Of a stretch of 64,000 nt of DNA, positions 38,812 to 48,004 are shown one piece after another; the first letter of the stretch is position 1; every line of letters begins with the position of its first letter. Under the pieces are notes generated by a model. That model was not told where the DNA came from and made no database searches. It saw only the letters and a list, made by a program, of their open reading frames with translations. The translations under genes were made by a program, and so were the position numbers. The stretch is taken from contig JAUXMY010000014.1 in NCBI GenBank assembly GCA_030683005.1, forward strand, positions 57,269 through 121,268, in the 5' to 3' direction. This stretch comes from Caulobacter sp. GTDB taxonomy: Bacteria > Pseudomonadota > Alphaproteobacteria > Caulobacterales > Caulobacteraceae.

Positions 38812-39300
38812 ATGAGTGCTCCGGCCGATCCGCGCCTGATCCTGAGAGACGAGGAACTGGATTCCGGCCTCGAGCTGTTGCTGCTGGCCGAGGCGAGCCT
38901 GTGGGCCGCCGTGGACGCAGCGCTGGAGGCGGAGGCCAGGGGTCTTGGACGGCCCCACTGGCGGGCCGCCTTTCTGCTGCGACGGCGCCCCGGCGTCGGC
39001 GCGCGCGACCTCAGTCGGCTCACGGGCCTTTCAAAACAGGCCGCCAGCCGCACCCTGGGCGACCTGCTGAAGCTCGAACTCGCCGAGGTCGAGACCGGCG
39101 ACCTGGACGGCCGCCGCCGGCCGGCCAGGCTCACCCCGGCCGGCGTGGCGTTCGAGACGCGCGTCTCAGAGCGTCTACGCGCCCTGCTCGGCCGCGCCTA
39201 CCGCACGGGCGGGCTTGACGGCGTGGCGGGCGCCCGGCGCATTCTCGCCGCCCTGGCGGGGCCGCGCACCGGCGTTGGCCTGCGCCGCGAGGAGAGCTGA
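38812..39300 (+). CDS. MarR-family transcriptional regulator
   Basis: LLRRRPGVGARDLSRLTGLSKQAASRTLGDLLKLELAEVETGDLDGRRRPARLTPAGVAFE (winged HTH). Confidence 0.88.
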   Translation: MSAPADPRLILRDEELDSGLELLLLAEASLWAAVDAALEAEARGLGRPHWRAAFLLRRRPGVGARDLSRLTGLSKQAASRTLGDLLKLELAEVETGDLDGRRRPARLTPAGVAFETRVSERLRALLGRAYRTGGLDGVAGARRILAALAGPRTGVGLRREES

Positions 39301-39301
39301 G

Positions 39302-39994
39302 TTGACCGGATCGGACCGTCACCTGCTGGTGGTCGATGACGACGACCGTATCCGCGAGCTGCTCAAGGAGTATCTGGCGCGGTCGGGCTTCCGGGTCACC
39401 GGCGCCTCGGACGCCGCCTCGGCCTCGCGTCTGATCGACACGCTCGACTTCGACCTGATGGTGCTGGACGTGATGATGCCCGGCGAGGACGGCCTTGCGT
39501 TCGCAAGGCGGCTGCGGGCCCGCAGCGACGCGCCCGGCCGCACGCCGATCCTGATGCTGACCGCACGCGGCGAGGCGGGGGACCGGATCGAAGGCCTGAC
39601 CGCCGGTGTCGACGACTACCTGGCCAAGCCGTTCGAACCGCGCGAGCTTCTGTTGCGCATCGAGGCCATCCTGCGCCGCGCCGGTCCTCGCGACGCCGGC
39701 CCCACGGTCATCGGCCTTGGCGAATGCTCCTTCGATATCGACCGGGGAGAGCTGACGCGAGACGGCGCTGTGATCCGGCTGACCGAGGCCGAGATCGAGC
39801 TGATGCGGCGCCTCGCCCGCTCGGCCAATGCGCCGGTCGATCGGCTGGAGCTGGCCCGCGACACCGCCGACGTCACTGGCCGCGCCGTCGACGTCCAGGT
39901 CACCCGCCTGCGCCGCAAGATCGAGGACGATCCCAAGACGCCGCGATACCTGCAGACCGTGCGCGGCGTCGGCTATCGCCTGGCCCCCGACTGA
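39302..39994 (+). CDS. OmpR-family response regulator (TTG start)
   Basis: Receiver (LLVVDDDDRIRELLKEYL, LMVLDVMMPGEDG, LTARGE, YLAKPFEPREL), C-terminal wHTH; TTG at 39302 follows the marR stop. Confidence 0.92.
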   Translation: MTGSDRHLLVVDDDDRIRELLKEYLARSGFRVTGASDAASASRLIDTLDFDLMVLDVMMPGEDGLAFARRLRARSDAPGRTPILMLTARGEAGDRIEGLTAGVDDYLAKPFEPRELLLRIEAILRRAGPRDAGPTVIGLGECSFDIDRGELTRDGAVIRLTEAEIELMRRLARSANAPVDRLELARDTADVTGRAVDVQVTRLRRKIEDDPKTPRYLQTVRGVGYRLAPD

Positions 39995-41340
39995 TGCGGA
40001 TCCGCGCGCTCAGGATCTTCATCCCCCGCCAGATCAAGCGGTGGCTGCCGACCTCGCTGTTCGGCCGCAGCCTGCTGATCATCGTGCTGCCCATCGCCCT
40101 GATGCAGCTGGTGGTGACCTGGATCTTTTTCGACGCCCACTGGCAGACCGTGACCAGCCGCCTCTCGGACGGGCTGGCCGGCGACATCGCCTGGGCCGTG
40201 GAGAGCTATCAAGACGATCCACGCCCGGAGGTCCTGACCAGGATCGCCGAGCGCGCCGAGAAGTCGATGTCGCTCTCCATCGTGTTGCTGGACGACAAAC
40301 AGCTGCCGCGGCGGCAGCCGTCCTCCATCTTCACCGCCCTTGATCGCGCTCTGGACAAGTCGCTGTCGGAGAAGCTGGACGTTCCCTACTGGTACGACAC
40401 CATCCGCTTCCCGGCCTATGTCGATATCCGGGTGGAGGCGCCGGGCGGCGTGCTGCGGATCATCGCGCCGCGCGACCGCGCCTACGCCACCCAGGGCCAC
40501 ATCTTCATCTTCTGGATGGCGCTGGCGACCCTCTTTCTGACAGCCATCGCCATCCTGTTCATCCGCAACCAGGTGCGGGCCATCGAGCGGCTGGCGGACG
40601 CGGCGGAGACCTTCGGCAAGGGCGGCGATGTCGATGACTTCAAGCCCCATGGCGCCAAGGAGGTCCGGCAGGCGGCCCAGGCCTTCATCGCCATGAAGAA
40701 CCGCATCCAGCGGCACATCGACCAGCGCACGGCCATGCTGGCCTCGGTCAGTCACGACCTGCGCACGCCCCTGACCCGGCTGAAGCTGGAGCTGGCCCTC
40801 GCCGAGCCCTCGAAGCGGATCGAGGCGATGAAGTCCGACCTCTCCGAGATGGAGCACATGATCGACGAGTACCTCGCCTTCGCCCGCGGCGAGGGCGGCG
40901 AGGCGGTGGAGCCGGTCACGCTCTGGAAGCTGGTCCATGCGGTGGGCGCCGACGCGGCTCGCGCCGGCGCCAGGGTGGAGATCGAGGCTGATCCCCATCT
41001 GCAGCTTCCGCTGCGGCCCAACGCCATGCGACGGGCCCTGTCGAATCTGGTGATGAACGCGGCCGCCCACGCCGACCGCATCGCCATCACCGTGGTGGCG
41101 ACGACGGCCGGCGGCGTGGAGATTATCGTTGACGACAACGGGCCCGGCATCCCGCCCGAGCACTTCGAGGAAGCGTTCAAGCCGTTCAACCGGCTCGACG
41201 AGTCGCGGAACCAGAACGAGAAGGGCGTCGGTCTGGGCCTGGCCATCGCCCGCGACGTGGCGAGGGGCCACGGCGGCGACCTGACGCTGGACCGGGCGCC
41301 TCTGGGCGGCTTGCGGGCGGTTTTCAGGCTGCCGGGCTAA
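39994..41340 (+). CDS. EnvZ-like sensor histidine kinase
   Basis: HAMP, H-box SVSHDLRTPLTRLKLELA, N/G boxes (NLVMNAAAHA, DDNGPGIP, KGVGLGLAIARDVARGHGG); 1-nt overlap with the regulator gene. Confidence 0.94.
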   Translation: MRIRALRIFIPRQIKRWLPTSLFGRSLLIIVLPIALMQLVVTWIFFDAHWQTVTSRLSDGLAGDIAWAVESYQDDPRPEVLTRIAERAEKSMSLSIVLLDDKQLPRRQPSSIFTALDRALDKSLSEKLDVPYWYDTIRFPAYVDIRVEAPGGVLRIIAPRDRAYATQGHIFIFWMALATLFLTAIAILFIRNQVRAIERLADAAETFGKGGDVDDFKPHGAKEVRQAAQAFIAMKNRIQRHIDQRTAMLASVSHDLRTPLTRLKLELALAEPSKRIEAMKSDLSEMEHMIDEYLAFARGEGGEAVEPVTLWKLVHAVGADAARAGARVEIEADPHLQLPLRPNAMRRALSNLVMNAAAHADRIAITVVATTAGGVEIIVDDNGPGIPPEHFEEAFKPFNRLDESRNQNEKGVGLGLAIARDVARGHGGDLTLDRAPLGGLRAVFRLPG

Positions 41341-42134
41341 CCGAGCTCTTTCGAGCGGCGGACGGCGGCGGCGACGGTTTCGGCCAGCAGCTGCTGCAGA
41401 TCGCCCGAGCCGGTCAGGACCTCGAGGCCGGCCGCCGTGGTGCCGCCGGGCGAGGTCACCTGCCGGCGCAGTTCGGCGGGAGGCGTATCGCCTGCCGCCA
41501 TCAGGGCTGCAGCACCGGACACGGTCGCACGGGCGAGCGTCGCGGCGTCCGCGGCCGGCACCCCGGCCTTGACCCCGGCGGCCTCCAGCGCTTCGACAAA
41601 GGCGTAGAGATAGGCGGGCCCTGACCCCGAGACGGCTGTGGCCGCGTGCATCAGGGCTTCATCTTCGACGTCCACCACGCTGCCCAGCGTGGCGAACAGC
41701 GCATGGGCGCGGGCCCGCGCTTCATCGGAGTCCGAATGGATGGTGACCGCGCCCTGGCCGATGGCCACCGCCGTGGTCGGCATGACCCGGGCCACGAGCC
41801 GGCCGCCGAGCGCCGCCGCGATGTCGGCGCCGGCGACACCGGCGGCGACCGAGACGATGATGGCGTCAGGGGCGAGGAAGGGTTCGATCTCGGCGGCGAC
41901 CTGTCGCCACAGCTGCGGCTTGACCGCCAGCACGACGGTGGCGGCGCGCCCCAGGTCGGCGTCGGCCGGATCAAGCACGGCGCCATACTCCGACGCGCGC
42001 CGGGCCTCTGGCGATGGATGCGGGTCGCGGACGATCAGCTCGTCCATCGAGACAGGGCCGGCGACGCGCCAGCCTTCGATCATGGCGCCGCCCATGCGTC
42101 CGGCGCCGACCAGCAGAACGGTTCTGGGATCCAT
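41337..42134 (-). CDS. proC: Pyrroline-5-carboxylate reductase
   Basis: VLLVGAGRMGGAMIEGW, AVKPQ, AVSGSGPAYLYAFVEALEAAGV, TSPGGTTAAGLEVL. Confidence 0.95.
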   Translation of the reverse strand: MDPRTVLLVGAGRMGGAMIEGWRVAGPVSMDELIVRDPHPSPEARRASEYGAVLDPADADLGRAATVVLAVKPQLWRQVAAEIEPFLAPDAIIVSVAAGVAGADIAAALGGRLVARVMPTTAVAIGQGAVTIHSDSDEARARAHALFATLGSVVDVEDEALMHAATAVSGSGPAYLYAFVEALEAAGVKAGVPAADAATLARATVSGAAALMAAGDTPPAELRRQVTSPGGTTAAGLEVLTGSGDLQQLLAETVAAAVRRSKELG

Positions 42135-42144
42135 GATCCGGAGC

Positions 42145-42654
42145 TTACGCCTGTCCGACCGTCTCGAACATGCAGGCGGCCATCGCCTCGTCCGGGGACT
42201 TGGCGCCGGCCAGCAGGAAGTCGAAGGCCGGATAGAAGCGATCTGCGGCTTCCACCGCCGCGTCGATCATCGACGCCGCCTGGGCCAGGGTCGGGCGTTC
42301 GCCGCCCGGAAGGCTGAGCGCGTGACGGAACACGATCTCGCCGTCCTCGGCCCAGACCTCGAAGTGACCGAGCCAGACGCGCTGGTTGATCAGCGACAGC
42401 AGTTCATGGGCGCCGGCGCGCTTGGACTTGGGGGCCGTGCGGCCGATCGACAGGCACAGCTGCAGGCAGTCGGCCTCGGGCCGCCAGGCGAACCACAGCT
42501 CGTAGTCCTTCCAGTCGCCGGCCAGGGCGAACGCCAGATCACCGTCTTCGGTGCGATCGAACGTCAGGTTCTCGGCGGCGAGAACATGTTCGACGATTTC
42601 CAGCGGATCGAGCGCGATCAGGGCGTCGTCTTCTTCGGGATGGGGCGTGTCCAT
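42145..42654 (-). CDS. YbjN domain-containing protein
   Basis: LEIVEHVLAAENLTFDRTEDGDLAFALAGDWKDYELWFAWRPEADCLQLCLSI...ELLSLINQRVWLGHFEVWAEDGEIVFRHAL. Confidence 0.88.
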   Translation of the reverse strand: MDTPHPEEDDALIALDPLEIVEHVLAAENLTFDRTEDGDLAFALAGDWKDYELWFAWRPEADCLQLCLSIGRTAPKSKRAGAHELLSLINQRVWLGHFEVWAEDGEIVFRHALSLPGGERPTLAQAASMIDAAVEAADRFYPAFDFLLAGAKSPDEAMAACMFETVGQA

Positions 42655-42781
42655 TGAGCCTCTAAGTCCCTCCGACCTAGGCCGGGCGGGGAAGCGCCCG
42701 GCGAGCAGAAACGGCGTCCTTGAACAGGGACCGTAGACTGCTTCGCAGCGCGCGTAAGGGGGTTCTTGTCGGGAGCGAGCC

Positions 42782-43039
42782 CTACTCGCCCTTTTTGGGC
42801 CGCTTGGCCGCCGGGGCGGCTTGCGCGCCTTTCAGCTCGGCGATTTCGGCCCGCAGGGCCGTGATTTCGGCCTTCAGGGCGTCGAACTCGTCGCGGCGGA
42901 TCAGGTCCATCTCTGCGGCGAAGCGCTCGGCCTGGGCGCGGAAGGCGGTCTTGGCCTCGTCGCCCGCAGCCTGGGCCAGACCCATGGCGGCGGTGGTCAG
43001 CTTGGCGACTTCGTCGAGAAACGGGTTCTGGGTCTGCAT
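42782..43039 (-). CDS. ubiK: UbiK-family accessory factor (BMFP/DUF526)
   Basis: NPFLDEVAKLTTAAMGLAQAAGDEAKTAFRAQAERFAAEMDLIRRDEFDALKAEITALRAEIAEL. Confidence 0.85.
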   Translation of the reverse strand: MQTQNPFLDEVAKLTTAAMGLAQAAGDEAKTAFRAQAERFAAEMDLIRRDEFDALKAEITALRAEIAELKGAQAAPAAKRPKKGE

Positions 43040-43098
43040 CGAACGGTCCTTAGGAGCGCCCTTCGAGCGCCTATCCCTCCTAATATGGGAAAGCGGGG

Positions 43099-44001
43099 GT
43101 GAAAGCGAAGAGGATCATCGCTAATCATGGCCATCCCTTCGACGGCGAGACCGCTGACGTGCAATTTCCCGACTTCGACCCCATCCTCTTCCAGATCGGC
43201 CCGCTGGCCATCCGCTGGTACGCGCTGGCCTATGTGGCCGGCATCCTTCTGGGCTGGCGCTACGCCATTCTGCTCAGCCGCAATGTCCGGCTCTGGGGCG
43301 GACGGCAGCCGACACTCAACGCCGCGCAGATCGATGACCTGATCCTGTGGGTGACGCTGGGCGTCATCGGCGGCGGCCGGCTCGGCTACGTGCTGTTCTA
43401 CTTCCCGTCGATGATCTGGGAAGAGCCGCTCAACATCTTCAAGGTCTGGGAAGGCGGCATGAGCTTCCACGGCGGCCTGCTGGGCGTGAGCCTGGCGATG
43501 GCGCTGTTCGCCCGGGCCAACAAGCTGGACATCTTCCGCGTCGCCGACCATGTGGCGCCCGCCGTGCCGATCGGGCTGTTCTTCGGCCGCGTCGCCAACT
43601 TCATCAATGGCGAGCTCTGGGGCCGGCCCACCGACATGCCCTGGGGCGTCACCGGCTTTCCCGGCGTTCCCGACGGCTACGCCCGCCACCCCAGCCAGCT
43701 CTACGAGGCCCTGCTTGAGGGCCTGCTTCTGTTCGTGCTGCTGCGCATCGCCACCCACCGCCAGCTCTGGCTCCAACGTCGGGGCGTGGTCGCCGGGCTT
43801 TTCCTGGCCGGCTACGGCGCCTTCCGCCTGTCGCTGGAGTGGGTGCGCGAGCCGGACGTGCAGATGCTGCCGTTCCTGCGTGACTACCTGACCATGGGCA
43901 TGCTGTTGTCGATCCCGATGCTGCTGATCGGCGTCTGGATGATCTGGCGAGGCCTGAAGGAGCCGATCGTTCCGGCCGCGCCGGAGAAGGCCGCCGCCTG
44001 A
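43099..44001 (+). CDS. lgt: Prolipoprotein diacylglyceryl transferase
   Basis: DPILFQIGPLAIRWYALAYVAGILLGWRY, GGMSFHGGLLGV, RVANFINGELWGRPTD, HPSQLYEALLEG. Confidence 0.96.
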   Translation: MKAKRIIANHGHPFDGETADVQFPDFDPILFQIGPLAIRWYALAYVAGILLGWRYAILLSRNVRLWGGRQPTLNAAQIDDLILWVTLGVIGGGRLGYVLFYFPSMIWEEPLNIFKVWEGGMSFHGGLLGVSLAMALFARANKLDIFRVADHVAPAVPIGLFFGRVANFINGELWGRPTDMPWGVTGFPGVPDGYARHPSQLYEALLEGLLLFVLLRIATHRQLWLQRRGVVAGLFLAGYGAFRLSLEWVREPDVQMLPFLRDYLTMGMLLSIPMLLIGVWMIWRGLKEPIVPAAPEKAAA

Positions 44002-45068
44002 TGAGCCTTCTGGATCGCCTGCGGGCGGAGATCGAGGCCGACGGCCCGATCAACGTCGCCCAGTATATGCACCGCTGCCTGCACGACCCGCGGGACGGCT
44101 ATTACGCCACCCGTCCGGCCATTGGCGACGGCGGCGACTTCATCACCGCCCCGGTGATCAGCCAGATGTTCGGCGAGCTGCTTGGGCTGTGGGCGGTCGA
44201 GACCTGGACGCGGCTGGGCAAGCCCTCGCCGTTCCGGCTGGTCGAGATGGGCCCCGGCGACGGGACGCTGATGAGCGACCTGCTGCGCGCCGTGCGGCTG
44301 GCGCCCGACTTCGTCGCCGCCGCCGACCTGTGGATGATCGAGACCTCCGCCCCGCTGGCCGCCCTGCAGAAGGCGAAGCTGGAGGGCGCGGTCCTGACCC
44401 CGACCTGGGGCGCGTCGATCGCTGACATCCCCGCCGGTGCGCCGGTGATCCTGATCGCCAACGAACTGCTGGACTGCCTGCCCGCGCGCCAGTTCGTCCA
44501 TGCCGGCGGCGGCTGGGTCGAGCGTCTGGTGGGCGTCGGACCCGACGGCGCCCTGGCGTTCGGGCTCGCGCCCACGAAGGACGGCTCCACCCCGCCGCCG
44601 GACAGCCCGATCCTCGAAGTCTCCGACGCCCAGGAGGCCCTGGGCCAGGCGCTCGGAGCCCTGATCGCCCGCGAGGGCGGCGCGGCGCTGCTGATCGACT
44701 ACGGACGCGGCGAGCCGGAGTTCGGCGACACGCTGCAGGCGCTCAAGGGCCACGAGAAGGTCGACCCCCTCGCCTTCCCCGGTGAGTCCGACCTGACCGT
44801 CTACGCCGACTTCCCGGTGGTCCGGGACGCGGCGCGCAAGGCCGGCGCCGCGGCGACCGACGCCATTCCGCAGGGCCTGTTCCTGGGGATGCTCGGCATC
44901 CAGCACCGCGCCGACTCCCTGAAGGCCGCCCGGCCGGACCGCGCCGAGGTCATCGACCGCCAGCTGGCGCGGCTGGTGGCGCCGGACCAGATGGGCGAGC
45001 TGTTCAAGGCCGCCTGCATCCACGCGCCGGACCTGGTCCCCCCGGGCTTCGAAGCGCCGGCGGCATGA
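44001..45068 (+). CDS. SAM-dependent methyltransferase, MidA/NDUFAF7 family
   Basis: DGYYATRPAIGDGGDFITAPVISQMFGELLGLW, VEMGPGDGTLMSDLLR, VILIANELLDCLPARQFV. Confidence 0.92.
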   Translation: MSLLDRLRAEIEADGPINVAQYMHRCLHDPRDGYYATRPAIGDGGDFITAPVISQMFGELLGLWAVETWTRLGKPSPFRLVEMGPGDGTLMSDLLRAVRLAPDFVAAADLWMIETSAPLAALQKAKLEGAVLTPTWGASIADIPAGAPVILIANELLDCLPARQFVHAGGGWVERLVGVGPDGALAFGLAPTKDGSTPPPDSPILEVSDAQEALGQALGALIAREGGAALLIDYGRGEPEFGDTLQALKGHEKVDPLAFPGESDLTVYADFPVVRDAARKAGAAATDAIPQGLFLGMLGIQHRADSLKAARPDRAEVIDRQLARLVAPDQMGELFKAACIHAPDLVPPGFEAPAA

Positions 45069-45838
45069 CTCTACCGGTCGTCCAGAGCGCGTTGCTGGCG
45101 CAGGTCGCGGGCGTCAGGCACGCCTTCTTCACCCGCCAGGGCGGGGTTTCGACCGGCGTCTACGACAGCCTCAACGTCGGCCGCGGCTCGCGGGACGAGC
45201 CGGCCGACGTCGCTGAGAACCGGCGGCGCGCGGCGGCCTGGTTCGGCCTGCCCGCCGAGGCGCTGAACACCTGCTACCAGATCCATTCGGCCATCGCGGT
45301 GCGGGCGCTGGAGCCCTGGGGCGACGCGCGGCCCGAGGCCGATGGCGTCGTCGCCGACCGGCCCGGCGTCATCTGCGGCGCCCTGTCGGCCGACTGCGCG
45401 CCGGTGCTGATCGCAGACGCGGAGGCCCGCATCGTCGCCGCCTGCCACGCCGGATGGCAGGGCGCGCTGTCGGGCATCGTCGCCTCGACGGTCGAGCAGA
45501 TGGTCGCGCTGGGCGCCGATCCGGCCCGCATGGTCGCCGCCATCGGGCCCTGTATCGGCCCGGCCTCCTACGAGGTGGGCCTCGAGTTCCTCGACCGCTT
45601 CGAGGCCGACCGGCCCGGCTCGGCCCGATTCTTCGCGGCAGGGGTGGCGGACGACAAGCGGATGTTCGACCTGCCCGGCTTCGTGCTGGAGCGGCTGGCC
45701 GAGGCCGGCGTGGCGCGGGCCGAATGGATCGGCCACGACACCTGCGCCCAGGCCGACCTGTTCTTCTCCAACCGCCGGGCCTTCAAACAGGGGGAGCCCG
45801 ACTACGGCCGCCTGCTCAGCGCGATCAGCCTGGCCTGA
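45065..45838 (+). CDS. pgeF: Peptidoglycan editing factor / purine nucleoside phosphorylase-like (laccase-domain, YfiH)
   Basis: HAFFTRQGGVSTGVYDSLNVGRGSRDEP, ALSADCAPVLIAD, AACHAGWQGALSGI, AIGPCIGPASYEVG. Confidence 0.94.
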   Translation: MTLPVVQSALLAQVAGVRHAFFTRQGGVSTGVYDSLNVGRGSRDEPADVAENRRRAAAWFGLPAEALNTCYQIHSAIAVRALEPWGDARPEADGVVADRPGVICGALSADCAPVLIADAEARIVAACHAGWQGALSGIVASTVEQMVALGADPARMVAAIGPCIGPASYEVGLEFLDRFEADRPGSARFFAAGVADDKRMFDLPGFVLERLAEAGVARAEWIGHDTCAQADLFFSNRRAFKQGEPDYGRLLSAISLA

Positions 45839-45927
45839 CGCCTCGTTAACTCTTCCTATAGTAGCGGATTCGCCAAACATATATTTCCAGTGTAATGATC
45901 CGGGCGGGCGCGTCGTTCGGAGGGGCA

Positions 45928-46968
45928 ATGCTGCATCCCGTGATCCTGTGCGGAGGCGCTGGCGAGCGCCTGTGGCCCGCGTCCAGACCGAGCAGACCCA
46001 AGCCCTTCCTGCCGCTGGTCGGGGAGGAGACCACCTTCCAGGGCGCGTTGCGGCGCGCGGCGGGCCTGCCCGGGGCCGAGCCGGTGACCATCGTCGCCGG
46101 CCGAGCGCATGAGCGCCGGGTGCGCGAGGCGCTGGCCGGGCGCGACGCGCTGATGATCCTCGAGCCGGCCGGTCGCGACACCGCGCCGGCCATGACGGCG
46201 GCGGCCCTGGTCATCGGGGCGCGGGACCCTGAAGCGGTGCTGGTGTTCCTGCCGTCGGACCACTTCGTTCCCGACACCGCCGCCTTCGCCCGCCATGTGG
46301 CCGCCATGGCCGACCATGCCCGCGCCGGCTGGATCGCGCTGCTGGGCCTGAGGCCGAGCTGTCCCTCGCCCGCCTACGGCTACCTGCTGCCCGAGCCCGG
46401 CGATCCGTCTCCGCGCCGGGTGGCCCGCTTCATCGAAAAGCCCGACGCCGACCGTGCGACGCAGCTGATCGCGGGCGGCTGCCTGTGGAACGCCGGCGTC
46501 TTCGCGGTGCGAGCCGATATCCTGCTACAGGAGATGACCCGCCATGCGCCCGATGTGATCGCCGTGGTCTGGGAGGCTGTCCGCCGCCGACAGCGCGTCG
46601 CCGGCACCCTCCTGCTCGACCCCGTCTTCGAGGAGGCCCCTGCCCTGTCGTTCGACATCGCTGTGCTGGAGAAGACCAACCGCGCCGTTGTTGAGACCGG
46701 CGACCTGGTCTGGTCGGACCTGGGCGCCTGGGACGCGGTGCTGGCCGTGTCCAACCGTGACGGCGACGGCAACAGCGCCGAGGGTGATGTGGTCCTGCAG
46801 GCCGCATCCAACTGCCTGGTCCGGGCGGCGGACGGCATGACCGTCGCCGTCGTCGGGGCCCGCAACCTGGCCGTCATCGTCGACCAGGGCGCGGTGATGG
46901 TCTGCGACCTTGCGTCCGGCCATCAGGTCCGGGCGGCGATCGACCGGGTCAGCGCAGGCGGGCGTTGA
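45928..46968 (+). CDS. Mannose-1-phosphate guanylyltransferase
   Basis: MLHPVILCGGAGERLWPASRPSRPKPFLPL, FLPSDHFVPD, GYGYL/FIEKPD, NAGVFA; alternative upstream start 45895. Confidence 0.92.
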   Translation: MLHPVILCGGAGERLWPASRPSRPKPFLPLVGEETTFQGALRRAAGLPGAEPVTIVAGRAHERRVREALAGRDALMILEPAGRDTAPAMTAAALVIGARDPEAVLVFLPSDHFVPDTAAFARHVAAMADHARAGWIALLGLRPSCPSPAYGYLLPEPGDPSPRRVARFIEKPDADRATQLIAGGCLWNAGVFAVRADILLQEMTRHAPDVIAVVWEAVRRRQRVAGTLLLDPVFEEAPALSFDIAVLEKTNRAVVETGDLVWSDLGAWDAVLAVSNRDGDGNSAEGDVVLQAASNCLVRAADGMTVAVVGARNLAVIVDQGAVMVCDLASGHQVRAAIDRVSAGGR

Positions 46969-48004
46969 CCTTGGCCAGCGCCGCCGAGCCCGGCGTCAGC
47001 TGCGCATCCGAGAGCCGGTTGAGCGGCGTCGGCACCGTGTTCAACGCGTCGTGCAGGTCGTCGGCCTCAGGATCCACGTAGAGCAGGCCGGTGACGATCT
47101 CCCCAACCGCGTTGCGCTCCTGCAGGTAGGCCATGGCCTTGACCCGGTCGGTGGCGTCGTAGTCGGCGGCCACCTTGCGCAGCAGCAGGATCGAGCCGTC
47201 GTGCTGGGCCACCTCGACCAGTTCGCCGGGCGCATAGTCGGCGGTGACCGGCGCGCGGCCGAGCATGACGTCCAGACGGTTCACGGCCTCGTTGTGCTCG
47301 CGCACCCAGTCGAAGCTCTTGGTCGAGCCGGCGTGGTTGTTGAAGGCGATGCAGGGGCTGAGCACGTCGATGAAGGCCGCGCCCTTGTGGGTCAGGGCCG
47401 CCTTGATCAGCGGCACCAGCTGGTCCTTGTCGCCCGAGAAGCTGCGGCCGACAAAGGTGGCGCCCAGCTGCAGGGCCAGGGCGACCATGTCGATGCCGCT
47501 GTCGGAGTTGACCACGCCCTTCTTGGACTTCGATCCCTTGTCGGCGGTGGCCGAGAACTGGCCCTTGGTCAGGCCGTACACGCCGTTGTTCTCGACGATG
47601 TAGGTCATGTTGACGCCACGCCGCATGACGTGGGCGAACTGGCCAAGGCCGATGGAGGCGGAATCACCGTCGCCGGAGACGCCGAGATAGATCAGCTCGC
47701 GGTTGGCCAGGTTGGCGCCGGTCAGCACCGAGGGCATGCGGCCGTGCACGGTGTTGAAGCCATGGCTGGCGCTGAGGAAGTAGTCCGGCGTCTTGGACGA
47801 GCAGCCGATGCCCGACAGCTTGGCCAGGCGGTGCGGCTCCAGGTCGATCTCGAAACAGGCCTGGACGATGGCCGCGCTGATCGAGTCGTGGCCGCAGCCC
47901 GCGCACAGGGTCGAGACCCGGCCCTCGTAGTCGCGACGGGTGAAGCCGAGCGCATTCTTGTTCAGCGACGGGTGATGAAACTGCGGTTTGACGATGTAGG
48001 TCAT
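46949..48004 (-). CDS. 2-oxoacid:acceptor oxidoreductase, beta subunit (KorB-like)
   Basis: FTRRDYEGRVSTLCAGCGHDSISAAIVQAC, GIGCSSKTPDYFLSASHGFNTVHGRMPSVLTGANLANRELIYLGVSGDGDSASIG. Confidence 0.94.
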   Translation of the reverse strand: MTYIVKPQFHHPSLNKNALGFTRRDYEGRVSTLCAGCGHDSISAAIVQACFEIDLEPHRLAKLSGIGCSSKTPDYFLSASHGFNTVHGRMPSVLTGANLANRELIYLGVSGDGDSASIGLGQFAHVMRRGVNMTYIVENNGVYGLTKGQFSATADKGSKSKKGVVNSDSGIDMVALALQLGATFVGRSFSGDKDQLVPLIKAALTHKGAAFIDVLSPCIAFNNHAGSTKSFDWVREHNEAVNRLDVMLGRAPVTADYAPGELVEVAQHDGSILLLRKVAADYDATDRVKAMAYLQERNAVGEIVTGLLYVDPEADDLHDALNTVPTPLNRLSDAQLTPGSAALAKVNARLR

